A program made the translations under genes and the position numbers. The notes below the pieces were generated by a model. That model had not been told where the DNA came from. It saw only the letters and a program-made list of their open reading frames with translations, and did not search any database. From Pristionchus mayeri (Eukaryota > Nematoda > Chromadorea > Rhabditida > Neodiplogasteridae), in the NCBI GenBank assembly GCA_036245805.1, contig BTRK01000006.1:37638901-37702900 (forward strand): a stretch of DNA of 64,000 nt, read 5' to 3'. Below are positions 23,959-34,814 of this stretch, piece after piece; positions within the stretch are counted from its first letter, which is position 1; every line of letters begins with the position of its first letter.

Positions 23959-26900
23959 ATGGTAAATATCGGCTACCGTCCATATATCCATCCCGAATTG
24001 CGACCCGAGATCGACAACGTCGTGTGGCACTGGAAGGACACCCTGATGGGTTTGGTCTTCGTTTTTTTCTAGTTATTTAAAGTTATTAAAATAAATATCC
24101 TCTGTTCTGCTTGTATGCTTGTTCTGCCTGCAGATGAGGCTCACAACGGCATCGTCGAAGGCATTTGGGAGAATACGTGGGCGCCAATCGGTTCTTTCCC
24201 CGACCCCCCGTTGAGGAAATACCTCCCACGAAACCTCATCCCCCTCGGCAAGCTAATTGGGGTGAGATATCTCGTTGAATCTATCTTGTGTTATTTATGT
24301 GGAAATGATAATTGCAGCTCGAGGTGCAGATCCCTGTGCCTCCGTGGATGCCCGTCCTGCCCGTGCGCATCTGGATTGCAGAAGTGATCCATGTAAGTTC
24401 CGCTCTTTCAACATCTAGTCTTCCCATTCATGTCTCCTTTTAATTTATTACAATCCTAATTTCCATAAAGGCTCAGGTAGTATATGAGAAAACAGACCGC
24501 ATTTGAAAAAATGTAAATGTACCAAGGGCGGAAGGGATTCTGTAGTATTTCGTCTATCTATTTAGCACGATCTCTCGCCGGGCAAAGAGAGTGAGAGAAC
24601 ATGGGAGTACCCCGCACATCACCAGAATCAAGGGTCAGCAAAGTGCGCGCTTTAAAGTTACTTAACAAACACGAAATTGACCCCTTATTTTTTGTCCTCC
24701 ATCTAATAGCCGATGGCTGAATTAGTTGAGAAAGAATATACAAAAATACGAAAGATAAATAATTGAAACAGGAGACGGCTAGAAAGGATCAGGTTTAAGT
24801 TGCATGATCCAGCGCTCGCTCACATTTGCATACTCTCTCATACACACGACGCGTGCACAATGCGTCGCGTCTTGAGATCAGAGCTTCGTCTTTGTTGGGT
24901 AACTTTAATTTCACCAGGTGGGAACAAGCGAGAGAAGAGTATGGGAGGGTGAGGGCTGAGAGAGCATTACTCCCCCCACCCCCCGTATATTGGTAATTCA
25001 CACAGGTCGTGGTTTTAAGACCTCGTGCGGTGCTTGCTTCTTAATTTAGTAAAAGAGTAAGGATCTGTGGTATTCGTAGGCCCTCTAAGTTAGTGGGCTG
25101 AAGAAAAGCATGGATACGGTATATATTCTTTACACTTCTTATCACGAACTATCTTTATTTATTATTTTTTAATTTTTGTAATTCATTTTATATGTCTAAA
25201 AAATGATGATGTGATACAGAAAACTCGAGGACCCAATATATCTGTTTCAATAGCATCATCCGGTGTACTCATTTAGTGATGAGGACCCTTGGGGAATGCA
25301 GATAGGATTTAGTGATTCCCCAGCACGACAGATGATCCCTCGAACCTTATCGAGCAGGTATCTTGAAGAATTGGCGGAAGTGCCCTGATAACGCCAAAAC
25401 GAGAAAGAGAGTGGAAAATGGAGAGATTGAGCATGATCGCATGAACTCAATTGAGCTCAACCAGATCTCCCCTGATATTGATTTTCGATTTTTTTTCATC
25501 ATTAAATTTTGACTTCTTGGACCTCATTTTAGCATGTTATGAAATAAACGTTCTTTCATGGTTGTTGGGTAACTTTAAATCGATAATAGATATCAGGTAG
25601 TCTACTCTCTGCATTTTAAAATAGTGGGCTGAAGAATAGAAAAATCGAGAAAGGACATTTTATCTTAGTGGGATCGAGCTTATTCATAGTGGTCCCACTA
25701 TCTTAGTGGGATTTGAACGTTGAAAATCTGCTAAGTTAGTGGGATGTAAGCGAGAAGATTCGAGAAAGTGATTAGACCACAAAGTTAGTGGGTTCGAGAT
25801 CTAGACAATACTTTCTGCTTGATGACTATTATTATAGTCAATACAGTGAATTAACGATTGAATGGGTTTGACATCCAAGAGGAAGTAGAAGTCATTCGTG
25901 ACCAACCTAATACAGGAGAGAAATGACAGAGAAAGTGAACTAGAGATGCCTCAAACCATCAGAACTGTTGGAGCCACACTTTCTTTATCCAGCTAAGCTT
26001 TCATGTGTTTCCATTGTTTGCTATTGATATTTGTTGTCCTTTTTAATCATTCATTAGTTGCAAATGTGAAAAAATCTACCATACAATCAACCTGTCACTC
26101 GTGCCTAGAAATCCCTTCTCCTTCTTTAATGATCTATCAACCGCCGCCGAATCAAACAGCGGAACTAATCAAATTTTTAAAAAATATGATTAAGTTCAAT
26201 AACAGGGTATTATCGTAAAGAAAACATTATTGGTTGATCGTAAAAATGACATAACATTAATCCCACAAACTTAGTGGGGAATTCCCACTATGATAGTGGG
26301 AATGGTCCCACTAACTTAGTGGTGAGGATCCCACTAACTTAGAGGGCCTACGAATAGCCCAGATCCTTCATGTAGTAAACTGACATTTAATGCCAATGGG
26401 TGCTTTGCACGGGGGTGGAATACTAATCATTGTGGTTATAAGAGACGGACTCTTTCAGACCGTTGGCTACTACGTTCTACTTAAGTGGGTGGGGGCGAGA
26501 GACGACGGAATCTTCTGGATGCACATAGCTCACATAGCCATCCACAGAGTCGGATTCGGGTCTGTCCATCATTCATTTATTTTATATTTTTAAGTATTTA
26601 TATGACGCTTTTGTATAAAAATATTGTACAGATATTGTTCAATTGTTCGTTTCTAGGATGCGGTGGAATCAATGTAGCTACTTGCATCGTGGGCCCCGTC
26701 TCTACAAGTTCACAATTCCCCGCGAAATCTATGGTCGCTCCGTCTATCGCTCCCTCTCTCAGTGGGTGTCCTCCATACCACGATGGTGAGCATCCATTAT
26801 AAGAAAAAAATCGAGTTGTTTATCCTCCCCATAGGAAAGCATTATTTCAGGGCACAGCATCGTCGTACACCCAGTGTAGCATTCGATAGGCGAGGAACAA

Positions 26901-29900
26901 GAATCAACCGCAACAAGTTCAAGGTATGCTATGGTGCTAGTGAATCATTCTGTCTTAGCAGTTGAAAACACACATACAAATCAGGTCAAGTTAAGGTGGG
27001 CGATCGAGTGGAGACTATCGTTGAAGACGCACCATCGGTGCTCGTCCCTTCCCTCATCAAGAGGGTACGTTTGTAAAAAAATTTACTTCGAAAACGAGGT
27101 CTGTACATCTTTTTCAGATTCGAGGTCGTCGCGTGCTGCTCGAATACAGTAAGGAAGACATCGAGGGACAAGACTTCGTTCGTTTTTGCTTGCTTATTTG
27201 TTTTCATTATATTAGTTGGACTCAAGTTATCAGTTATTTCCGAGTTCGAACTTCTCCATTGTGAGCCGTTTTACATTATCTATTGAATCGGAGATTCATC
27301 GTCAATGTGAAATGAATGAAGATATCCCGAGTGGGCAGTTCTGAAACTCTCCTTTAGCTTACTTTGATTTAATTTCAGGAAAATATAACACATGGAAGAG
27401 AATCGAATATGTGGAAGGACATGAACGACGATCTGATCTACCCGGTATGTGCATCTTGATCGATTGATGCCCTGAATAAAGAACAATCAGTGAAAGAACT
27501 CTTCTAGTTAACAACCATCCCGGTGTAACGGTGTATCTTTGGTGTAATTCGAAATTTTTTGTATTTATTGAGACACTAGAGCACCATACCCATTGTTTAT
27601 CCGATCTATGACAATCATAGGTCTCCAGGTTGGCTTCGCCTTGCAAATCGGGGCGAAAATAATGGCAAACCAGACGTACCGCACTCATGCACTAGCCATC
27701 GCAGATGCCGTCAGGGACGGAGTAAGCTATTCATGCTAATATTATTTGACTGTTTCTTAATAGACAGCTGCAAAATAATTGTTTATTGTGCAATATGAAT
27801 ATATTTTGTGCTAATTATTCATTGCAGCAGGAGGATGTGCCGTATTCGGAGATGGACGCTAGAAATGAGGACTTCAAATGGAGCAGAATCGGCATATGGG
27901 TACGCCCTGATGCGTAAAACTAGGGAAGATAAAACTGTGTAATCGCCTCCACACCGGCTTCGCCTTTGAAAATACCGAAGCCAGAGATATAATATCAAAA
28001 GGCGGTGATAATTTTTTTATCTTTTTAGACTACACAATGGGAGAAGGATATGGTCTGTGAGATGCTCGACATGCTAAACCAGTGCCAAAACGTCCTCAAG
28101 GCAGCAAGGATCATCGACGTCGTTCAGGTAAGCCAGAAGTTATTTCTTTGAGTTTTTGGCTCTTTCTTTACTCTCCATGTTGTCTTACAACTTCTCCATT
28201 TAGGAGAAGAGAATTTGAAATTATGAAGGAAAAGGTCGGGAATTAGCCAGAAACAAATTCATCGCCGTTCTTGTAGCACGGATTCCTACGGGTGTGCCCC
28301 GAGGGAGAGGATCTAGACACGAAGAGTATCTACGTGCACCAGGTACTCTTAACAAATATTCCGACGTATCCATTCTTTGCCAGCTCACGTTGGACATGTT
28401 ATTCTTGATGTAAAGAAAATGCTGTATGGCTTGCAGAGTTCGCGGCTCCTCTTCGCTGTCGGATACGCGGAGATACAATCTATCAAACTGCAAGGCCCTC
28501 AGGGGAGCAACGGTGAATATATGACTATATGTGTAGACTTTACTCTAGCTTTTTAATTTCTTGTTTCATGAGCGCTTTGGGGAACTACTTTACCCGCTAA
28601 ACCCACCATTTTTGGGGGCATGACAAAACGGCAACGGCGCATAATTCGCTCGGAAATCGGTCCTGCGGCTTGGTAGTTGTTGCATTGTTATATGTATGAG
28701 GTACCGTAACCCTACCGTATCCCAGTTCCTGCGTCAGATCCAGTACCTTTTTTTTCTAAAATTCTGTAATCTGTCACACAATGATTCTACCGCACTCAGG
28801 AGACCGTAGATCATGGTAGAATCATTCTTCGATCCATTAGGGAATTTTAGGAAAATAGTTGACCCTCGGAACTGAATCTGACCCACGGAACTGGGATACG
28901 GTAGGGTTACGGTATCTCACACAGATAACAATGTGACAACTCCTAAGCTTCAGGACCGACTTCCAAGCGAGCTATGCACCGTTGCCGTTTTGTCATGCCT
29001 CCCGATTTTTGATTGATGTTAACGAAAATATAGTTTCAGAAAATACATTCGACTGGAAGTCATTCAACAAAAGAAATAACTATAAAGAGGCTTTTCGCCA
29101 CTTGTTCAATGATATCAGGCCGGTGTCCTTCAAGGTACGCAAGGGGGAAGAAAAAGAGGGTACTGTAGCCTATTGCATTATAATTATTGGTAGTTATGCT
29201 ATTCGTGAGCGCTCGTCTCACCAAATGTTGTAAGCTCTTAAGAATTTTATTCTTAAAAACTAGCCACTCGTCACCAATACTCGAGTGCTCGCTCAGAATG
29301 CTCACTCAGCGAGCGCTCGGATCTTTTTGACCATTCTTGTATCTGTGCTCTTGACCAATTTTCCAATTTACATTGGTTAAAATCTCTTGAAAAAAATATT
29401 GTTTTTTTATTTGTATATTAACCAGCCATCTCTTCAGGTGAATATGCGTCTCGAGGCGATCGATCGAAACGAAAGGGTACTTCGTCCTGCGATAGTGAAG
29501 GCGATCAAGGGCCGCCTCTTACTGATTGGATTCGATGGATGGGATGAGAGCAAGGACCATCTCTACGACTACCGGTGAGAGCAAATTGAGGAAATATGAT
29601 TTATTCGTTGTGAAAACATTCTGCAAGTCGTTAACGCACTGAGTTTCCCAATAATAGTGTTTAAAAGTGAAGGGGGGAAGATTCGAATAGAAAACGTTAC
29701 GTCTGAAACCTGGAACAAGTGTATTTCCTGTATCTTTCTCTGCAGTTCTAAGGAGTTGTTCCCCTGTGGATGGGGTGAGATGGTCGGACACGCCCTGCAG
29801 AAACCTCGCACGACGAACGAAGAGGAAGTGCAGAATGAGGAGGTGAGGAGTACGTCACTTGTTCCGAAGTCCCGCAAATCTCCATCATTCCTTCTCGATT

Positions 29901-30250
29901 CAACCAGTCGCAATTACTCAAGACTGACATACAATTCGTAGTCCATTCGTTGTTCATTATGAGTGTGTCGACTACGAATGATGGGAACTGGTCAGACTTC
30001 GGGAGAAGTGCGCGAGAAGTATTATAGTTGATGAAGGATACTGTCTCGCCACGCCACTGAGTTAATTATATTTTTAATCAGATTTTGTAGTTGGAGAACG
30101 TGAACAACGCCGTGGAAGAGAATCTGGAGCAGCAGCTGGATGAACAGGTGAGGAGTTCGGTAGTTGATCGAGAGTACTGTAGTCACATAGCACGAATTTG
30201 TTCTAGATTGTATTTTGTAGGTACCTCAAGCCCCATCGCAAGGATTGTAA
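23959..30250 (+). CDS. LIN-61/MBTR-1-like protein with four MBT repeats, complete copy 1
   Basis: MBT repeats bind methylated lysine on histone tails through an aromatic cage; in C. elegans LIN-61 and MBTR-1 have four and act in chromatin repression. About 19 exons are placed: 23959-24049, 24134-24261, 24318-24392, 26459-26559, 26657-26786, 26852-26922, 26997-27064, 27119-27174, 27380-27445, about 27628-27721, 27829-27900, 28030-28127, 28273-28342, 28437-28513, 29038-29133, 29438-29575, 29745-29840, 30092-30147 and 30221-30250. MBT1 has WAPIGSFPDPPLRKYL and FWMHIAHIAIHRVGF; MBT2 has VGDRVETIVEDAPSVLVP and MNDDLIYPVGFA; MBT3 has DMVCEMLDMLNQCQNVLKAA and LLFAVGYAE; MBT4 has MRLEAIDRNERVLRPAIVKA, IGFDGW and FPCGWGEMVGHAL. 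A short acidic tail ends VPQAPSQGL. The ATG follows TTCCAG directly. Intron 3 (2.07 kb) holds a transposon. I cannot separate LIN-61 from MBTR-1 by eye. Confidence 0.9.
25059..26365. mobile_element. DNA element with TIRs and clustered subterminal AAGTTAGTGGG repeats
   Basis: Inverted ends match: GGATCTGTGGTATTCGTAGG near 25063 and, inverted, GGATCTGGGCTATTCGTAGG near 26360, both running into CCCTCTAAGTTAGTGGG. Variants of (T/A)AGTTAGTGGG occur about ten times inside, in both orientations, at about 25088, 25620, 25665, 25690, 25705, 25733, 25785, 26265, 26290, 26310 and 26330. Clustered subterminal repeats are typical transposase-binding sites. The middle has no convincing transposase frame. 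It lies in intron 3 of the first MBT gene. The target duplication is not clear. Confidence 0.7.
28617..28999. mobile_element. Palindromic MITE, about 383 bp, in MBT copy 1 intron
   Basis: The left end GGCATGACAAAACGGCAACG is inverted at the right end, and pairing continues about 150 bp inward, including ACCGTAACCCTACCGTATCC against its complement at 28893-28915. It separates the exons ending at 28513 and starting at 29038. No coding capacity. Confidence 0.8.
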
Positions 30251-30903
30251 TTGAAGAGCAAGGGAACGAAGCCACATTCCGATGGATCGAATAGCCGTAT
30301 ACCCCTCTTAATTTATTCACTTTAAACTATCATTTATTCTCATGTGATGTACTTACGCTTCACAAATCGTTTGAATTTTCTTGTACCATGTGAAAACTAA
30401 TTCTAACACTAGAGGTCTATCCATACTGTGCTCATTTTCTTTGTCATTGTAAAATATGTCAATAGCGTCCGCACTGACTTTTTAATATATTTGAAATACT
30501 TTGTATATTGCATTATGTGATTGCGATAGATCATTAACCATTGACAATTTAATGTACATGCTGTTGAAGGAAAACTCGGATAAACAATTTTGCTCGAATA
30601 CGTAAAATATTGTGCTCGAATATGGGTAAGAGAAAGATCCCAAAGTATGACTATCTTCACGAGTTTCCCCATTCTTGTGTGTTATTGCAACTTTTCCTTT
30701 TAAAGTGCCCTTGAATAGTGATTTTTCGCCCTATTTCGACTGGTTTGATACCAAAGTATGATTACTTTCACCAGTTTCGCTATTTTTTTATTTATTACTG
30801 CAACTTTTCATTTCGAAGTAGGGAAAATGGAATAGCCAATTGCTGACGTGACAAATCGACTCATCATCTAACAAAGGATTATTGATTGAAGCATTCGTCT
30901 ACT
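30251..30903. repeat. Segmental duplication arm 1 (3' flank of MBT copy 1)
   Basis: From about 29845 to 30903 the sequence matches about 49840-50650 at high identity, covering the last MBT intron, the terminal exons and the 3' flank. The match stops abruptly at 30903, where retroelement-like sequence begins. No gene is visible in 30251-30903 itself. Confidence 0.85.
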
Positions 30904-31136
30904 AATTTCGCGGGTTCGATCCCCGCCGCTGCCCAGCGTCTTTTGCCAGCCTCTATCTGACTCTGACCGCTGGGGGGACGGACACATTTCTGAGAATTTC
31001 TGAGACGGACTGGCCGAAAAAGTGCGGACGCGTCAGCAAATATCGAGACGAAAGAGTATAAAGAAGTGATCATGCTTGGCCAGTCCCTGGGAGATATTCT
31101 CACCCCATGAAGGTTTTCCGATCTATCCCATAGGAT

Positions 31137-31775
31137 GTGAGAAAAGGGAGCGATGTGGCAAAGATAGTACAGGAGATGAAGAGGGCTCTAGATAGGAATG
31201 CAGAGCCGACGAAGCAGAAAGCTCAGCAGAAGCTGGATGAACTCTCTGGAAAGGGAGAAGTGATTCATATCTGCCGAGAGATTGAACAACTAGTGGGAAA
31301 AGGTCTTTCGTACATGACTGGGTCCGTCAAAGATCAGTACATGAGGGACTGTTTCTTGAAGGCGATGAGAGGAAGACCCGAGTATGATAAGATAGTGGAG
31401 GCTTACTATATGGAAGGAGCTACCTTCGAGACCATGAAATATGCTGCTCAGAAAGCAGACTTTATTGAGAGTACCAAAAATAAGGAGAAAGAGAAAGAGA
31501 AAGCTCCCTCTTCCAAGCGAGACGATTTAGTCTGCTTCAATTGTAATCGTACTGGGCACATCCAACGTCTCTGTGTGAACCCTCCTGCGAAACCTCCTCA
31601 TACAAATTCGAGTCAATGGTACGGAAAAACATTCACTCTTACCACTACTCAGTTCAATAAACCATTCTCACATGACAATACCAAACATGGTAACAATGAG
31701 AAGGCTCAGAGTGGAAGCTGGAATCGAAATAATGGAAATGGATACAAATGGTCCTCCCAAGAAACCGTTCAATAA
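31137..31775 (+). pseudogene. Gag C-terminal part with CCHC zinc knuckle
   Basis: The open frame has no canonical start (an in-frame stop lies just upstream at 31131), so the 5' part of Gag is missing. A charged helical region is followed by a CxxCxxxxHxxxxC zinc knuckle (CFNCNRTGHIQRLC) near 31532-31573 and a Ser/Asn-rich tail. It overlaps the protease frame by about 100 nt, with the protease in the +1 frame. This suits a Gag-Pol arrangement that uses frameshifting, or a decayed copy. Confidence 0.75.
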
Positions 31776-32280
31776 CGATGCCCGAGCTAGTGAGGTTCAA
31801 ATGAAGGACGAAGAACCAGCAACAGAGAAGGATGGGATATGGGTCAAAGAGAATGCAACCGAAATCGAAGCAGTGGCATATGTGGGCAACAGATTACACA
31901 CTGAGATGAGAGTCGAAGGAGTGACGCAGCGAGTGCTGGTCGACTCGGGTGCCCAAGTTTCTCTAATACCGAAACGAATCTTATGCCAAATACTGAAATC
32001 AAATGGATCAGATTGGAATGATTTCATGGATACGAGAGTGGAAATGCCAGAGACAAATCTGAGAATAATGTGTGCTTCAAAGACAGTGATGAAACTGGCT
32101 GGAAAAGCAGCATTGGATATACGACTGGATGGAGATAGCGATGATAAGCAAGTCGGATTCTATATTACTGATTGTGATCAGGAAGAAGTCTTGTTGGGAG
32201 TGAATGCGTTTAAGACGCTGCGCTGCGCACTCGCACAAGAGTTACCTTCAGCAGAAGAACTCTCACTCTCACCCTCATAA
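31672..32280 (+). pseudogene. Retroviral-type aspartic protease domain of LTR element
   Basis: The frame contains the active-site motif VLVDSGAQVSLIPKR (DSGA) near 31940 and a second-half motif VLLGVNAFK near 32190, as in retropepsins of LTR retrotransposons. It ends in a stop at 32278-32280 with no reverse transcriptase behind it, so the polyprotein is truncated. The family cannot be assigned without the polymerase. Confidence 0.75.
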
Positions 32281-32980
32281 GTATTCTCATTTCCCCTCTC
32301 GCAATTCCTCCCAGTTCCCCTCTCACAAGAATCTCTCTCAGAGGGGAGGAATATCTAAGAATAGAGTATTCATAAGAGGTGGCAAGGGCAATAACTCTCG
32401 TAGTTACAATAAGTTCCCTTCTAAAAGATATCATCATAACAAATTATAATTGTCACCTATATCTAAGCTGCAATAGCATAATTTAATTACAATATCCGAT
32501 AGTGACATAATTATTAATTATATGAAACGTAATTTATGTAACTTTTTCCCGCCCAGTGGAAGGCCGGTAAGGAGGGCCGGCGAGTAGTTAGAATACAGTA
32601 ATCCCGTTCTGATCAATCGAATAGAGTGATCCTTTTACATATCATTCTACATTTTAGTCGTCTCTCTCTCCCTTTGCATTTGCCTAGGATCATCTTTCTT
32701 CTCCTGTACTTTACATGCCATTCCCTCGACCCCTCGTGTCTCTGTATGCAAAAGTTAGTGAGTCGTTCTTGTTTCGTTCGTGGAGGACACGTGTTGTCTC
32801 TTCCACGTCTTTTCTTGTAGCCGTTTCTCAGGATCCGGTTCGTAATAAAGTTTCTTTTTACTATCCTAGCACTATCGTAATACACTGTATACGTGGGATA
32901 AGGGATCAGAAGGGATCTCAGGTGTACTGTAGTCGTAGAATCAGTTGGCCCTAGCACTATCTGGATCTAACTCGTTCATC

Positions 32981-33889
32981 AAAGACAATAACCACAAGGT
33001 CGCTCCGCTCCACTTCTTCCAAGTAGCCAGAGAGAGTGACGTTCCTTACGAGGTACGGTCGAGGTGATGAGAAGGCAATCTGGGTACTGCATTGCAATAA
33101 TTCGTATTCCCTGCTTTATCTTTAATGAGTGTTGTTAATATTTGCATCCCATCATCATTTGCTAAAGTGTTGCCTCGTCATTTCAAAATAAAATGAGTTA
33201 AACATTGATTCACTTTTTGTTTGTAAAAGTTTTATAAAAGTTAGACCTTACAAAGGGATTGTTCTCATGGATCTAAATAATATGCCAATGAGTCTCTTTC
33301 CTCAGCCGGGCATGCATCTCGAGGCGATCGATCAGAATGGAAAAGCTCTTCGTCCTGCGATTGTGAGGGCGATCAAGGGACGTCTCGTACTCATTGGATT
33401 CGATGGATGGCCGGATGAGAAGTTTGACCATCTCTACGACTACCGGTGAGAGGGATTATTTATCGGTTGATCAAAACACTTCTTCGGTTTCTGGCAACCC
33501 CCTCTCATTTCCGTCCATCATCGAGGGGTCGAGCGGCCGAAAATCAGAGAGGAAAACCTAGAAATGGGTGGGCTAGATGAGGGAAGAGGGGGGTAGCCAG
33601 AAACCGAAGAAGTGCCGAAATTTGTTTGGTACGAAACATTGATTCAGGCATCTGAAACGTTAACGGTTTTCACGTTACATTACTTTACATCTCTATTCTT
33701 CAGTTCCGAGCAGATGTTCCCCTGTGGATGGGGTGAGATGGTGCGACACGCCCTACAGAAACCAGTGAATGCGAACGCCATCGATGAGGATAAAGATCTG
33801 ATGGATGTAGAGGCAAGTAGTAGTTACGCCCGAAGTTTAATGTATCTAAATGTTATTTTGCAGATGGTTGATGTCGAAACGGTCTCGTA
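32981..33889 (+). pseudogene. 3' fragment of an MBT-repeat gene (last MBT only)
   Basis: Exons at about 32981-33051 (VAPLHFFQVARESDVPYE), 33305-33447 (MHLEAIDQNGKALRPAIVRA, IGFDGW), 33703-33812 (MFPCGWGEMVRHALQKP) and 33863-33889 (MVDVETVS, stop) encode the fourth MBT repeat and C-terminus of a LIN-61-like gene. The first three repeats are absent; the left edge coincides with the end of the retroelement remnant. Reading frames are intact, so the loss is by truncation. Its sequence is closer to copy 2 in the first exon. Confidence 0.8.
33477..33614. mobile_element. Small MITE (138 bp) in MBT fragment intron
   Basis: Perfect 19-bp terminal inverted repeats, CACTTCTTCGGTTTCTGGC at the left and its complement at 33596-33614, bound a short non-coding element between two MBT exons. 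Confidence 0.75.
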
Positions 33890-34814
33890 AGATGCGATGA
33901 AAAGAGCAACATTTTTCCGATCGATCTAACATTCTCAATTTATTGTTTTTCAGCTAACTATTTTTCTGTTAAATTCTCAATATTGACAGATCAATTGAAG
34001 TTGCTACTTATGTTTTCTCGATGTAGAAAACAATACGAAATATTAGTATTCCATAATCTCATTGTCCAATTCCTTCTCCTTTTACCCTATATCTGTACCT
34101 ACCATACTGATTTCGTCCAATTTGTTAAGAATTCTTTGAATATTGCTTTACGTTGATGATTAAGACCCTCACCCATTGTTGTCTGTTGCAAGTTGATTCA
34201 AATGTTAAATTTTGTTGAGAATCCGATAGAGCTTTTAGCTCGGATGCAGAAAATATTGTGTTATGGACTGTTCAAAAATCCAAATACATGGTGTATTTAT
34301 TTTTATGAATTTTCAGATTCTACTTATTCTCTGCGGCTTCCTATTGTAGTCTTTAAAAAAGATCTCGATGTAAAAAAAACTGCTGATTTAAAGTCTCCCT
34401 CCTTCCACGCCTTCTATTACACTTCTTCACATCCATTCCCTATCCTCTCACCTTAATATTTCGCGAGTCCTCTTCTTTCCTGTTGTATAGGAACCCAATT
34501 AATAGCTAAATTCCCTAATTTAAATATTCCTATACACAAATAATTCAGTTCTCGATTACCTCATGTGAGTATTACTGTAAGTCTCGTCTTCAACCTGTTC
34601 ACACACATTTTGACGCAACTATTGGCGTGTTCCCCTCGCTCCCTCAATTCAGTCTATCTTGTTTCCTCTCTCGCGAGCTCTTTTCCTCTGTTATTTATTT
34701 ATTGTGGATAAACCTTGTGTTTACCCTGTCTTCTCCCGTCTTCTACGACTCAACAAGGGATCGGATACAACATTTCCACATTCATGCACTTCTTTTGTTA
34801 ATGTTCATCACCTA
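33890..34814. other. Intergenic region between MBT fragment and MBT copy 2
   Basis: AT-rich spacer, no supported exon. It presumably includes the promoter of MBT copy 2, whose ATG at 34815 follows a CTAG acceptor. Confidence 0.5.

Larger units (their letters stand above)
30904..32980 (+). mobile_element. LTR-retrotransposon remnant (gag and protease only)
   Basis: This stretch interrupts homology between the MBT 3' flank on its left and an MBT gene fragment on its right. It encodes the end of a Gag with a zinc knuckle and an overlapping retroviral-type aspartic protease. No reverse transcriptase, RNase H or integrase is present. The 0.7 kb after the protease has a polyadenylation-like AATAAAG (about 32844) and could be LTR-derived, but no matching 5' LTR exists, so the borders are approximate. 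Confidence 0.65.

Noticed and set aside
30905..30925. GGGTTCGATCCCC, a tRNA T-arm or B-box-like sequence
   Set aside because: No A box, acceptor stem or cloverleaf could be fitted. It may be a tRNA-derived fragment at the edge of the retroelement, but it is not a tRNA gene.
32204..32957. Open frames after the retroelement protease
   Set aside because: Short, overlapping on both strands and without reverse transcriptase motifs.
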